Notes under the pieces: model-generated
What the model saw: the letters and a program-made list of their open reading frames with translations, nothing else
Told to the model about the DNA's origin: nothing
The model's database searches: none
Shown: one piece after another, positions 1 to 23,390 of the stretch
Position numbering within the stretch: the stretch's first letter is position 1
Layout of the letters: every line of letters starts with the position of its first letter
Translations under genes and position numbers: made by a program
Assembly: GCA_003991915.1 (NCBI GenBank)
Contig: RQTK01000142.1
Span: 437,383 to 501,382 of the forward strand
Length of the DNA: 64,000 bases
Direction: 5' to 3'
From: Elysia chlorotica
Taxonomy: Eukaryota > Mollusca > Gastropoda > Plakobranchidae

Positions 1-429
1 AATTGAAATATTATCCTATAACAAAGTTTTCGTAAACAGTACACGTACATTTTCATGTTTTAAATTGGTTTTAATTTTGTGGGTATTTTTTCACAAAAGA
101 GGCTCAAGCAAGTTGAATTAAGGACATATCCGTGCTTTAGTGAGCCGCACCCCTTTTTTTAGATTGAGAGAGAAATGTTCTGTTCCGGTTTGCTTGATTT
201 CAATATGTTATTTTTTGTTTGTTTGTTTGCTTTGTTTTCTAAGCCATTATTTCAGCATAAATAACACAGTAGATAAGTGCACGAAAAACAAGTTGCGTAA
301 ATGAAATACACCGTTTAATTAGTCTATAAACGTTTTTAAAACAAAGCCAAGGTGGTCATCTCTTGCTGAACAAAACCGCGAGACAAAAAAAAAAGAGGGA
401 AAAGGGGGGGGGGGGGGGAGGGGGGTGAC

Positions 430-638
430 ACTAGTATTCTGTTCGGATATCCCCGGTTCGATCCCTCCCCTGCAACTGATTGGATCGTTGGATCGGTTGG
501 GTCGGTGTTTATTTGATTTGAGCAGCTGAGAAAAAAACTACTGGTATCCCCAATACATCACTGTAAAAGTGCCACAAGTGAGCTTTGGGACTTGTCTACA
601 ATATAACCTAATATATGGCGTTAGACGGAAAATAGCTG
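430..638 (+). mobile_element. tRNA-derived SINE, diverged (plus)
   Basis: B box ccggttcgatccc, then ggttgggtcggtg, ggtatcccc, gggacttgtctacaatat and ggcgttagacgg, all in family order, with a microsatellite-like interruption. Confidence 0.6.
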
Positions 639-947
639 ACTCACGAGAGAGAAAGAGAGAGAAAAAAAGAAAGAGAGAAAGATAGATAGAGAGATGGAGG
701 GACATAGACACTCTAGACATAGAATTGGGGGGGGGGTCTATTTTATTACAGTAAATTACTTGGTTGATGTGTGGAACTACAGAAAGCATTAAATGTTATC
801 ATGATCATGATTCCAATGGCATTAGGAGCCCAAGTAAAATTCCCATACTAAACAATTTGAAAGTTGAATTCCCACACTCACCCATTCGTCCACATCGCCC
901 ACCAATACATCTATAAAAACAAAAAGTGGTCGTAAGTTTAATATTTT

Positions 948-1296
948 CCGGGGGCTAGGAGTCCCTGGGTAGAGCGCTGGGCTCCTCATCCGAAGTTTAC
1001 GGGTTTGATCGCCGCTCTGACCGCTGCGTTTTTCTCTTCTAATTGAGGGGGTGCGGTGGTCCTGGGGTAGAACATCGGTTTCCGACGCAAAAGGCTCGGG
1101 TTCGAGCCCTAGCAATTGCACTACCTACTGGTTGGGTCGGTGTAAGTATAATGTGACCGACTGAGACAGGAGTCATGGCATGCCCACCCTGTCTTGTGTG
1201 TGGAGGACATAAAATTGTCAGACGTCAGTCTTGGGGCCCTTCCACAATATAAACTCAATAGTGCTGATGTTAGACGTTAAACCAACTCAACAACAA
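948..1296 (+). mobile_element. tRNA-derived SINE (plus), preceded by a second tRNA-like segment
   Basis: A first tRNA-like segment at 948-1022 has an A box (gggtagagcgctgggct), a CAT in the anticodon-loop position and a B box gggtttgatcgc. A second head at ~1053 has ggtcctggggtagaac and B box gggttcgagccct, then the family body (ggttgggtcggtgtaagtat, cagacgtcagtcttgggg) and the tail gttaaaccaactcaac. The 99-codon minus frame here is only the SINE read backward. Confidence 0.8.
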
Positions 1297-2123
1297 CTTC
1301 TAATTGAATCGGTGGCAGTAAAATGTGATATGTCAAGTCCCGGCTATCCCGCTGTGGCCCCATCGCCGTATAGGATCATTCTTCAAACCTCGGAGACGTT
1401 GAATTAGGAGACAAAAACAAGGGAAAGGAGAGCAGTGTTCAGTACTAACACGTGATAGGAAGAAAATGTTCAGGACAAACAAACAAATTATACGAAGACA
1501 ATGTTCAGGTGCTGTTAACAGTGTACCTCTTAATGTTGACATTTTATACAAGTCTTTGATTACTTGGAAATGTACCTTAAGCACCATGCCTGAAGAATTA
1601 TGGTGAAAAGGTTAAACTATTGCAGCTGATAGAGGTCATGTTCAGAATTGTTGCTCTTTAGTAAGGGGGGAACTGGAGGGGCAAGGAACAAGAAAGTTTA
1701 AATGATGTCAGTGCATAAGGAATTGAAAGGAATATAAGAAGACGACATAGGAGGCGATTGAAGATTAAGTGAAATAGAGAGATAGGAAAGCTAAAGGGAC
1801 CATCCTAAAATTAGGGTAACTTAATAATATGTTAATAAAGACCAGGTAATAAAAAAACGTTAACGAGAAATGTCATACAATAATTGAAAAATTGATGATT
1901 AGTTGTGCAAATATGGCTTTATAAGCATACTTTAGAACGGCCAGAAGAGGAAGAAGATGGGCAAAAAGAGAGAGGGAAAGGGTATAGAGGAATAGACAGA
2001 CAGGGAGAAAGATGGAGAGAATCTTTTAAGAATAGACAGAGAATTAAGGCGGAAAACGCGCTTCATAACGTGACCAAAATTGGCTATTTTCTGTCATAAT
2101 TCCTACTTTTGTTCCATCTCTCA

Positions 2124-2640
<517 letters not shown>

Positions 2641-3296
2641 ATTCTATCTATCTATTTTTATTCATATAATCCTCTTTATTTTTCTCTCATCCTCGCCATC
2701 ACCTTTTCTTCTTCTATCTGTCTATTAACTTTGGTTTTATATAAAATCATGTGGCACCATTTTTTTTCTCATTAACTACCTACACCTGAGCACTTTTCAG
2801 CATTAGAAGGAGACCACCTGTTTAACAACTGCATGTAATAGAAAACCAGTTTTTCTTTTTCTCGCCATCTTTTTACTCCCCCACAATGTTAACACCTTAA
2901 GATGATGCTCCATCCAAACCCAGCGGAAAACCCCACACATCCCACCTGGACGATGTACCTGTGTTGACCCACGCCTTGGAGTGCGGTGTACATGTCCACT
3001 TGCATTAGCGACAGACTCCGCTCGGTATCTGCCCTTCTGAAGTTTGAGATAATCTTCGTGTAGTTAAGATCCAGAATGCTTAGCTTTCCCACCTTGCTGG
3101 GCGTCACTCGTTAGGTGTTGTGGGAAATATCAGAACAAAAATTCTTTTTATTGTTTTGGGTCAAGGATCTACTCGTAGGTTCCTGACTAAATGCTGCTTT
3201 TTCGGAATGGTTTTATAAATCTTCGCATTTAATTCAACCAACATAATCACTTATTGTGGGAAGTAAGAATGAAAAAAATATATCTAAATAATACAT

Positions 3297-3302
3297 GTAT
3301 AT

Positions 3303-3334
<32 letters not shown>

Positions 3335-3405
3335 ATAGAGAGATAGATAGATATATAGATGTGTGAGTGTGTGAGATGTAGAGAGGTAGAGGGAAAGAGA
3401 GAGAG

Positions 3406-3484
<79 letters not shown>
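3297..3484 (+). repeat. GATA and GA microsatellites
   Basis: GATA-type run 3304-3360 and GA run 3408-3484. Confidence 0.95.
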
Positions 3485-3486
<2 letters not shown>

Positions 3487-4320
3487 CCCATAGAAGTCAG
3501 AGTTTGTCAATGTAAAGTAAAGTAATCGTTTGTGCTTTTCATATTGTTTAATGACTTATAGGTGTTGAAAAAATCATATAGAGCAATACGATCTTGAGCG
3601 TGCTGATCGGAACTTGGCCAGTCAGGTGAAACTGACAAGGATCTAGTTAGTAGGGAATAGACCAGGTGGCTGTAGCGGTGTTTGAATTGCAACTTCCCGA
3701 TTTAAAAGCGCATGCTTTCTCCTTGGACCACCACGATCCCGTTTAGTTATATATTCTCGACAATCGTCTATTTCGTCTTGTTCAAGTTTGCACGTTTTGG
3801 TTTGGGTTTTTTTCTGCATCGATCGATTTCTTTCAAGATAAGTCAGTGCATACATTTAGAAACAATGCTCCTTTCAGTTTCACTTCCGCCAAACGTCCAT
3901 CATTAAACTTGCCATATTATTTCACACTTTAACAGACAGGAAATGTCTGCATAGCTGATAGGTTCAATATGATCAGACTTCAGACTATTGTTAGCCCAAG
4001 GGGAAAACCCCAAACCATTTTGTTAAGCTCAACCCTCAATCTTAACTCCCAGACTCACCCACCTATCAGCAACTTACTCTAATGTTTGTAATACTTGGGG
4101 CAGGTGCTATCATAAGTAACTTCTGCTGCTATTTTCGATGATGATCCCATTCATGGCTTGTGTCGATTTCCTGAGTTTCTTCTATCACAAAAGCTTCAAA
4201 AGGTTAATGTCTCTGGTGAAACATAATGGATACATGTACCACTTTCTTGTCTGGATTTTCCCTCTATGATGTTGCTATGAAAACAAACACTGGCTTAAGA
4301 AGAGTGGAAGCCATACTCCA

Positions 4321-4420
4321 AGCCCAACCAATTTGCTCCGGCGTGATATAAACCAGGCACACAGAAAGAGGACGCGAGAGGTTTCGCTTGAAAGGAGGAA
4401 TAGTGCATCTGTCTTCAACT
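4321..4420 (+). promoter_or_regulatory. Candidate promoter and untranslated first exon
   Basis: In order: a CCAAT motif (AACCAAT, ~4326), GATATAAACC (TATA-like, ~4345), then about 50-60 nt without ATG ending in CTTCAACT followed by the consensus donor GTAAGT at 4421. The spacing fits a core promoter plus a short 5' UTR exon on the plus strand. The nearest plus-strand coding exon is 14412, so it may serve gene 1, with a 10-kb first intron; that link is inference. Confidence 0.35.
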
Positions 4421-5107
4421 GTAAGTTTGAATAACAGCGGCGTTCGTCTACCTTTGTGCCTTAATTCGCTTGATCTCAGACTTTAATTCTTCTAACGTGA
4501 GATATTTAACACATGTTTAACGACTGTCGTGTGGCTCCAAGTGTTCTGTTCGGGAACCATTTACAAAGTCCTGTCTGTATATAATTGAGAAGTCTTTGTA
4601 CTTGTATCAAAACTGATAAGGGCAACAATAAGTCTTGCAATTCAATCTCGATTTATCGATAGCTGTTTCTCACTTTCATCTTTACAAGTTTATTACATAC
4701 ATGTGCATGTTTGTTGCTTTCTTATTTAAAATCTTGCCCCGTTAACTACCCGTTTCAAATGATTTCTGAACATTCTGGTTTTTTTTGTATTTTTATGCTC
4801 ATTTCTTGAACTAAAATCATCGTTTGTGGTGGTCTCCTGATTTTTTAAAATTAACTTTCACTTCAGATGGTTCGCATGTATATTATCGTGGTGAAGGTTA
4901 ACGGATTGATTTAGTTTTGTTTTATATCAACTGTCGTCGTTTTGTTGTTTTTTGTGTTTTTATTATAAAGTTATTAATTTCTTTTGAAAAAAAAAAAAAG
5001 GGGGGGGGGGTGAACATTGATTATCGGTTTCATTTAATGTTTGGGAGGAAACATTTATTGCATGTTATTTTTCTGCCATGTTAATCTTGTTGCCGTCTCA
5101 TATCTTA

Positions 5108-5232
5108 TTGTTGATGCTGTTGTTATTGTTGTTGTTGCTGTTGTTGTTGTTGTTGTTGTTGTTTTTGTTTCTTCTTCTTCTTCTTCTTCTTCTTCTTCTT
5201 CTTTTTCTTCTTCTTCTTCTTCTTCTTCTTTA
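5108..5232 (+). repeat. GTT then CTT trinucleotide arrays
   Basis: GTT about 5115-5168 followed by CTT 5170-5231. Confidence 0.93.
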
Positions 5233-6069
5233 TGATGGACAGAGGATGTGGTGGTGATATTTATACACTGAGTTGTCTTTTTGCGTTTGCGTCTATTATC
5301 ATAAGACAGACTGATCGAAGCCATCACAAATTGATGTTGTGGGTTATGGGAGGTTTGCAGCTGGAAGTAGAGAAGACATACCATAGTACACATCACCTGT
5401 GACAGGAGTGATTTGATTGCTGTCACTTCGGAGGCGCTTTGTCAGCGCCAAGCCTATTTCTCCGATCTGACAAAATTGCGCTCTTGCTACTTAGGTTGTT
5501 GTTTCCACGGTTTAAAGCTGTTGTTTTTCTTCAGACTCGAAGTGATGGGCGATGATGCAACACAGTGGGGCTTTTTTAGGTATAAATTGTATTGGAGATA
5601 TCAGCTTATTGTGTTACATGATTTCCTTTTCTGTCAATCTTTCTCTCATGGTTTACGCTATATTGGAAGTAAATGGCTTATCTCTTGAATACCAATTTTC
5701 TTGTCTTGGTCCGCTGCACCAGTGGCTTTTTCGTCTGTCGGATCAATGATGGGCTAGATGTAATAGTATCCACCTGGTGTAGGAAAGGTTTGCTTCCAAA
5801 CGAGATTTGATGACCATCCTTTTCACATTGAAAAAAAATTAACGTTGATAATCCCACACGTGGGTCTTTTAAACTGCTATACAATTACTCCCTCTACTTT
5901 TAACCAACCTTTTATGGACAATTTGTATGCTTCTACCATTCAGAGAGATGAAGGAGTCACCATTGCTACTGGTATAATGCAATAACTGTTTTAGGACATC
6001 ATGGGCACAGAATAGCCGTTACTATGCTGACGTGCCATAAACACAAACTCATTCACCCCACCATCGTCA

Positions 6070-6472
6070 AAAGTAACATTGTTTGATTGTGTGTGTGTGT
6101 GTGTGTGTGTGTACCAAGTGTGGCAGAGTGAACTGTTCGGTTGGGTTGCTATTTAGTTGGCCAGACAGTTGCTTGTTATTTAATTGGCCAGATAGTTGCT
6201 TTTTATTTAGTTGGCTAGTTGCTTGGTTGCAAACAAAGCCATCCTGCGAACAGGTCCCAAGGCTAACGTTCTGTAGTGTTTGTGCTAAGTAAAATTGTTT
6301 GATTGTTTGTGTGTGTGTGTCTGGCAAAGTGAACTGTTAGGTTGGGTTGCTTTTTTAATTTGCCAGACATTTGCTTTTTATTTAGTTGGCTAGTTGGTTG
6401 CTTGGTTGCAAACAATGCTATCTTGCGAACAGGCATCAAAATCAAGGCTAACGTTCTGTAGTGGTTGTGCTT
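6070..6472 (+). repeat. Tandem duplication, ~218 and ~185 bp
   Basis: Copy 1 6070-6287 and copy 2 6288-6472 both start aagtaa(c/a)attgtttgattg, then a TG run, and end ggctaacgttctgtagtg. Copy 1 has an extra internal ttggccaga repeat. Confidence 0.85.
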
Positions 6473-7455
6473 CTATACAGAGACAAATCAGAGATGCATT
6501 AACTTCTCTTCTAACCGATCACATGATACTGACAGTAACACCCACTCGACCAGTACAGATCATGTCGGCCCAATCGGTTTTCAAATCCAGCATCTCCTAT
6601 TCATAAATTGTGCGCTCTAACAATTGAACGACTTTGTCCCTCTTAAAGCGGGATCTAGCGAATCTTCAACGTGAAAAAATCTGCTAATATTCATTATGTA
6701 TCTGTAACTTAGGCTTTTTTTATTCTTGTTGGCCGTGGTTTTCAAAATGATTAATTTTTTAGGGCTTTGTGTTTAAAAGCCTCTGAGGATTGGCATGATT
6801 AACTAATCTTTAAACGATGTAATAGTTTCCTGTATATCGCATCAGCTTGTACGCTATTGTAAGGCAATCAAGCAGGGGGTGGGTGATTTAAGCTATTTTG
6901 ATAAACTATCCCAAATGTCGTAAGACGGCAATATATTCCTCTTGTCGTTCTTGTCGTATTCCCTAAATATGAGACATGGAATCTCTGTTTAGCTATGCTC
7001 TAACAGTAATAGCATCAAATACGCTCTAATAACAAAAATGTCATTTTGTTTAAACAGCTTTATACTTTTTCACCATTATCGTTATTTCATTAATCCTTTT
7101 TTAAACATTTTTATGCTTGTGTAATTATAATTATATTGAGTGTCATAGAACACTAATGACGTATGAAAATGAAATGATTATTATCTCTTTATAAAATCAG
7201 AACAGCTCGTAGAAGTTAAAGAATTGTAGTTTTCCTGCTGACAGTCACACATCATTATCCTCCTCACACTATATACTCTATATCCCACAGTAGTTAGTGC
7301 CACAAAGACAGCAACACAAAAAACAACAGGATTCATTTAACACTGCTCTGCCTCATTTCCTTTCATAATTACCTCTTTCATGTATACAAATGAGGTAATT
7401 ATGTGCAGTTTCTACTGTCTCTCTCGCTCTATCTATAAGTATGTCAGTATCTCTT

Positions 7456-7497
<42 letters not shown>

Positions 7498-7498
7498 C

Positions 7499-8036
<538 letters not shown>

Positions 8037-8220
8037 GCAATCGACCATTATCTCTCTTAATGCATTGACTTATTTTTTATACTTTCCGCGGGTAACCCAT
8101 TTTGCTGATATCTCATTGATATCTTATCGATGTTTTTTCGCTTGTATTTATGGTACTCTGCAAGTTGGCTGCTTTGATGCAGCAGTCCCATCATTCTCAA
8201 AATAATTTTTCTCGACCCAA

Positions 8221-8480
8221 TCCCTGCCGTCCCAGATTTGACAAAGCGACCCTCAATCCGTCACGGTTCTGAAAGTCTTAACAAAGAGGACGCGCCCAGC
8301 GCCCGTGTAGCTCCGCCCACTTCAACTTATTCGCCCAGAAGGGTCAGAAACAAAAGGCACGCCCCCCTGAGCCGCCGCTGTCGAGGACGTTGTGGTGGAA
8401 AAATCCGCGCCACGTGATTAAACGCCACACGGATTGTCAATAGCCGGACTTTCAGCTTTTCAGTCTGGTGCACGCCCCCA
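8221..8480. promoter_or_regulatory. GC-box-rich, promoter-like stretch
   Basis: Locally CG-rich within AT-rich surroundings. It contains several KLF/SP-type boxes (GCTCCGCCCAC ~8310, GGCACGCCCCC ~8357, GCACGCCCCC ~8470) and an E-box CACGTG at ~8411. No coding exon or splice donor can be tied to it with confidence. The 121-codon minus-strand frame over it has no recognisable motif. Confidence 0.3.
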
Positions 8481-9411
8481 ATACACAAGTTGTCTTTGTG
8501 CGCCGTAACTGTTATCAATGCAGAGACGGCAACTGTCGTCTTCACTCTGATCAGGCAAGCATTAGACGATAAAAAATACGCCTGGCTGCCCCGGGTAAAT
8601 GCCCATACCTGTTTTTCTCCATCAAGAGCACTTATTATAAACTTGAAGAAAACTCGTTTCAAAGTTTGCGACTTCAATTTGCTGCTTGTCAAAACTTAAT
8701 ATCCCAGGGTTTTTTTTTTATTCAACTGAGGAATTTCTGTGTTGACAAAAATTCCAGTAGCATTCCGAGATTATGCACGAGATGGCGAGTGTTATGCGTG
8801 CTGGGCGCGATATTGTTTTCAGTTTCATCTCGTTATAAATCGAGGATGCAATGCGTTTAAAAATATGTAGAATTATGTAAAGTGATTGTCTCAGTCTTAT
8901 TTTTTTGGAATGTACCAAAGGAATGGTATTATTTTAGAGCCACAACTAATGAAAACTCAGTTTTCTTAATCTTACTGTGGATTCCAACCCTCTCGCGTGA
9001 AATTCCATTTTTGTCGGTTCGAGTACCGTATACTAATAGCATCGGAAGTTGCAAATTTTACTGAAGATATATATCTAAAGACTTTTTAAGCAATAAAAAA
9101 TTACATTCCACTTTGAGTACTCGATTGTATGTGAGCTATACGTCACAAAAATATGTATAAAAAAGGTGTGACACCCAGATAAGCATGTCAGCCCCTAATT
9201 AGTTAACAGTCTCCAAAACTCGACGAACAGTTCAAAAGCTGGTAGAGGAAAGTCACATTTTGAAAGCTTTTGCTGATTTTTCAGAATTCTATAGACGGAT
9301 GCGAAGCGGAAGCTCAGTTTATAGAGCGATTTGGCTTCTTTCTAGAGGTTCCTAGTTTTATTTCCCGATTGGATCGTATTTTCCCCAACTGGTTGAATCG
9401 GTGTCACTACA

Positions 9412-9795
9412 TGAATCATACAGTGTCAGTACATGTCTCATACAGTGTCAGTACATGTATCATACAGTGTCAGTACATGTCTCATACAGTGTCAGTACAT
9501 GTTCATACAGTGTCAGTACATGTATCATACAGTGTCAGTACATGTCTCATACAGTGTCAGTACATGTATCATACAGTGTCAGTACATGTCTCATACAGTG
9601 TCAGTAAATGTCTCATACAGTGTCAGTACATGTATCATATAGTGTCAGTAATTGTCTCATACAGTGTCAGTACATGTCTCATACAGTGTCAGTACATGTC
9701 TCATACAGTGTCAGTACATGTCTCATACAGTGTCAGTACATGTATCATACAGTGTCAGTACATGTCTCATACAGTGTCAGTACATGTATCATCTG
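9412..9795 (+). repeat. 22-bp minisatellite, about 17 copies
   Basis: Unit TCATACAGTGTCAGTACATG plus two bases (TC or TA), with scattered variants. Because 22 is not a multiple of 3, all frames stay open over 66-bp periods, which explains the repetitive open frames here. Confidence 0.95.
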
Positions 9796-12700
9796 AGCGG
9801 TCGAATCCCGGGCATCCCGCTCTGGGGTCCCGTCCCTGTACAGGGTCCTCCTTGGCAATCTTGGGGACGCTGAACTGGAAGAAAGCATCGCTTTCCCCGA
9901 CAAGAGGTTATTCCACAAACAACAGACCCAATCAATCGTAGTAAACAAAAAATTGCATATTATAGTGTCAAAATACGATTATATGCTATATTTAGAACTC
10001 ACTTTTTTGTTGAATGAACTTTGTGCATCGTAGAAGACTCGTTACTATTATTGAACTTCATTTCGTTTTGTTTTTTATTATTTCATATTTTATTTTATTT
10101 TGTTGTTTTTTCTATTATTTAGTTTTTTGTTTGTTTCTTTTTGGTTGCTGTTGGTGGTGGTGTGTTTTTTTTCTGTTTTTTTTTTCTAACTTAATTCGTA
10201 TTTGCTCTCTACTTTAAAATAAATATAAACTGCATATAAAAGAAAACATCCTTTTCGATTGAATCACGTCACGGTTGAGAGTAGAGCTCGATGATTTTCA
10301 CAATAGCGGTATGATAACAACTAGTTGTTGCTCACTTTTCAACGATCTAGGGGTGATAAATAGCATAATGCATGACTTCAACTAGACCACGATTTATTAA
10401 AGGTTGCTCTGATCTAATCAATGTCCGTACTATCCAAATTTTGACTTTATGAGGAGTAAAAAACATTTAGTATGATCTGTACAGGTTCATAATGCTCTCA
10501 GCGTTTAAGCAACACCTGTACGGTTATTTTAACAATATTAAAGGCCTCCTTTATACCCTCAATAAAGGAGGAGGAACAAATGTTTTGTTACTAAAATGTG
10601 TATGGCGCTATGTGTGCCGCTCTTTTGATACATCTATTATCCTCATAGTTACAATGTTCCTTGAAACAAATCCGATTACAGCTCATAATGTTCATGGATG
10701 CACGGTACACATGACTCTATGGGGTTTCCGCTATCAAAAGAACCTTGTTGTATGATGGTGCGGCAATTTTAAAGCATGCTCATATTTCAACCTAATTCGT
10801 GAGATATATGATCCTACTTTTTGTTTTCAAATTCGCCGTAAAAACAATATGTAAATAATCTGAACTTTTCTGTGTTTCCAGTTTACTGCTGAATAAAAAC
10901 GGCTTTCTTCGAGCTGATTTTTATCTAACAGCTAAAGGCGAGCCTTGGGAACGCGTATATCACAAAAAGTCTCTTTTTTTTAGATTTAGGCAAAAATTGT
11001 TTTAACTATGTAGCGGATCGTTTATAATACAGGGCGAAAACACCTGGGCCGCTTTTATATATCTTTTTTTTTTATCTTTATTCAACAGACCATTAAGTAC
11101 ACAAATAAGTATACGTTAAAATATGTTTTTTGTTAAAAGCACACAAATTCGCCATGCTTTAGAAAGACCGTTTGATAAAAAAAGCTTCCATTTTAAATTG
11201 TAAAGCTAGTCTTGAGTTAAGTTAACTTTTTGTCTGTAATAAGCTAGCCTATGTCTCTTGTTGAAACAAAGTTCCCATTACAATTACTACCTGATGGTGT
11301 CTAAACTTATTTGAAACGTTTCCTTCAAGGCGTTTGTGGAAAACTTCAGGGATCATTATTATAGCTAACAAAAAAGAGTTTGTGTAAAAATAATGTTCCC
11401 TGTAATTGAAAGATTTCATGGGCAGCGGGGTTATAATATAATTATATTCCTTTAGCTTTGCTTAAGAAGTTAAAATCAATGGGTGTTTATTGTGTCTATG
11501 AATTAGAGGAAATGGGCACGTTTTCTAGTCTTTTTTTGACTTCGCAAATTTAACTCCTTCTTCCAGAGTATTTCTAAATTTATTTTCAATCATATTATCT
11601 AAAGTAATATGAGAAGAGCTTGACAATTGATGGCAACCAGAAATATCTTAAAACTGGGCGTGTTGTTACAGATACAGTCACACAGTGAATCATACTATTA
11701 TTAATTATAAATTGTGGCACAAACATGTACTTTTTTACAATGATAAAACACCATTCATAATGTACTGTTATCGACATTAATAGAGTGATCTATAATGATC
11801 AGATACTGAAAATAATTGAGTGTGTACGCATTATGATCTGCTAGTATATTACTGATTTCATAGAGTTTCATACATAATCCAATTTTACTGACAATAAAAG
11901 AGTGGCCCATTCTGATCTCCTATTGGCAACTGTATTTGTACTAAAAAATAGTATGACGCATAATGTATAATTGCTGATAATGAAACAGTTTTGCCCATTA
12001 TGATAATCTTACTGACAGTAAGGGAGAGTAGCGCATTATCAACTCATACTGACAATAAAAGTTTATGATATATCATTATAAATGACTGTGTACAGTTTAT
12101 AAAGAGCGTACCTCAATATACGAATGCTATTGATAGTTATTGAGTGTTACCAGTACAGGTTAATGCGTTGTTGTTGTTTTTTACTGTCAAAAGAGCTATT
12201 TACAGTATCACCTACTAAGCTACCAAAAGTTATAAGGCGTCAGCCATCTAAATGAGTTATAGTTTAGTCGCTATGTAGCATCTCATGCAATTTTCAAAGA
12301 TTAAACAGCTTAAAATCGTCAAATACCTCAGATTCGCAACACCAAAATCCAAATGTGAGTCATGAGGGAACAGGAGAATCTTTTATACATTTCAAACAAA
12401 AAGAAGTGCATCTTCACGTACAGAAACAGAAAGTTTAACACCAAAGCCAATTATTCTAAAAGCCTACGTGTGGTGTATACTCCAATATGGATGTGAATGC
12501 TGTAAATCAGAAGAGTTGTTAAAGTGTCATGGAAAGAAAAGAAAACGGACCCAGAAGTAATGGATATCCCGGGATACAAAAGACCATGACTCAGGATCAA
12601 TAGAGAAAGACAGATAAATAATATAATGTGCATATAAATCGAGTGGGCGGACTATAAAGAGACTAATTATGTGAACAAATGTAGGGAGTTGAAATTTGAG

Positions 12701-13098
12701 GGACACCACACACAAAATTCCCAGTCTAAAAAGTTGCACTGCTAGAAAAGAAACTCCTATCAATTTGTTCATCGAGGCAAATGATAACTTTAAAACCCAT
12801 GGCCGCTGATGTCTGACAGGTCTGGCACATAAAAGAACATTACATTATCTTCGATGCGTCATTCTCCATAACTTTGTGTGTAAGGAAAAGATTATAAGGC
12901 CGACGCACCTCCTTTTTATTTTGAGTCACAGAAAACAGAGTCTATTTAACTAAACACTCTTCTTTCCGAATTTCCAAATCATATCACAATAACCGCATCC
13001 CTTTCGGGTCTGTTCTGCTTTGCGCTGAGGGAGGTTCAGGAGTGTTTCAGTTTTCTTAGAAATTATCAGAAACAAAAAGGTCATGTATTACTGATTTG

Positions 13099-13108
13099 TT
13101 GTTGTTGT

Positions 13109-13159
<51 letters not shown>

Positions 13160-13160
13160 C
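13099..13160 (+). repeat. GAT trinucleotide array
   Basis: GTT units then GAT units; followed by T/G-rich sequence into the gap. Confidence 0.9.
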
Positions 13161-13463
13161 GTTGCTCTGTCCTTAACAATTCTACCTGTTCTGTATTTGC
13201 TGTAGGGTTTTTTGTTGTTTTTGTTTGTTTGTTTGTGTATTTGTTTGTTGTTGTTATTTGTTCGTTTTTGTTGTGTTTTTTGTTTTTGTTTTTTTTGTTT
13301 TTTATTTTTTGGTTGGTTGGTTGGTTGCTGTTGTTTTTGGGGGGAGGAGGGTTGGGGAGGGGGTCTATTTTTTTTTTCTTTCTCGTCGTTTTTCGTTTTA
13401 TTTTGTTTGTCTGCTGTTGTTTTTTTAGGGGTTTTTTTGTTTTCTGTTGGTTTTTTTTGCTGT

Positions 13464-13839
13464 NNNNNNNNNNNNNNNNNNNNNNNNNNNNNNNNNNNNN
13501 NNNNNNNNNNNNNNNNNNNNNNNNNNNNNNNNNNNNNNNNNNNNNNNNNNNNNNNNNNNNNNNNNNNNNNNNNNNNNNNNNNNNNNNNNNNNNNNNNNNN
13601 NNNNNNNNNNNNNNNNNNNNNNNNNNNNNNNNNNNNNNNNNNNNNNNNNNNNNNNNNNNNNNNNNNNNNNNNNNNNNNNNNNNNNNNNNNNNNNNNNNNN
13701 NNNNNNNNNNNNNNNNNNNNNNNNNNNNNNNNNNNNNNNNNNNNNNNNNNNNNNNNNNNNNNNNNNNNNNNNNNNNNNNNNNNNNNNNNNNNNNNNNNNN
13801 NNNNNNNNNNNNNNNNNNNNNNNNNNNNNNNNNNNNNNN
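13464..13839. other. Assembly gap
   Basis: 376 N. The left flank is T/G-rich low-complexity sequence and the right flank starts with poly-C. Open frames running across it are meaningless. Confidence 0.99.
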
Positions 13840-14411
13840 CCCCCCCTATCCCTTGAGTGAGGGAAGTCCCATCCAATTTCTGGAAGATTAAAACCAGTTA
13901 GATGGTCGATTCAACTCGCTTAACAGAGAAGGAAAGAAAAGTTGACTTACGTGGCATTTTCGAGTAGCCAAACAATTGTGTAAGGAAATTCACGGCAGCT
14001 ATCTTAGTAATACAGTATTTTTTAAGAAAAGAAACTGCAGCGCAAAAAAAATTTTTGAACTAAAAAATGACACTTTGACATTTCTCTTATCGTTCATGTC
14101 TTTCAACAAAGTGAAAATAAGTTTTTGCGCAATAAATTTTCGGCATGGCAATCTCCGAATGTTCAAAAAAATTTATAGTTTCTTGTAAAGAACCGCAATT
14201 TTTCAATCGAAAAGTTAATAGACATAAGGATTATATCTTTGCCCAAACAGCCAGATTAGGTGTAAATGTATCAAACTAAAACATTATTTTCCCTTAAATT
14301 TGTGTATCAACCGAACCTTCCCCCCCCCCAAAAAAAAAAAACAAAAAAAACAAATACTCGTAACATTCACACCTCCAACCCATCTATCCCTCCTATCGCT
14401 ATCGTCTCCAG

Positions 14412-23352
<8,941 letters not shown>

Positions 23353-23384
23353 TTAAAACAAAGAGATGAATGTTCTACGTCTAG

Positions 23385-23390
23385 AATAAA
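23385..23390 (+). terminator. Poly(A) signal of gene 1
   Basis: AATAAA 33 nt after the stop codon of gene 1. Confidence 0.55.

Larger units (their letters stand above)
8481..14411. other. Non-coding stretch
   Basis: AT-rich DNA with the 22-bp minisatellite, T-rich low-complexity runs (10075-10190, 13200-13463) and a gap. Nothing coding recognised. If the 4.4-kb donor belongs to gene 1, all of this is its first intron. Confidence 0.6.

Noticed and set aside
948..1022. tRNA-Met gene
   Set aside because: A- and B-box-like motifs and CAT are present, but acceptor and arm pairings are poor and it adjoins a SINE; a tRNA-derived repeat.
822..1121. 99-codon minus-strand frame
   Set aside because: Lies within the SINE and its tRNA-like segments; antisense of a mobile element.
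8327..8692. 121-codon minus-strand frame
   Set aside because: No recognised motif or splice context; overlaps the GC-rich promoter-like stretch, where stop codons are rare.
9412..9795. CRISPR-like array
   Set aside because: Units are directly adjacent with no unique spacers; also a eukaryotic genome. Same for the 23-, 33- and 45-bp arrays.
9401..9948. Several overlapping open frames with HTVSVHVSYSVST-type repeats
   Set aside because: They are the 22-bp minisatellite read in three frames; no splice or start context.
13088..13891. Open frames of 130-260 codons
   Set aside because: They run through the N gap and low-complexity T/G sequence.
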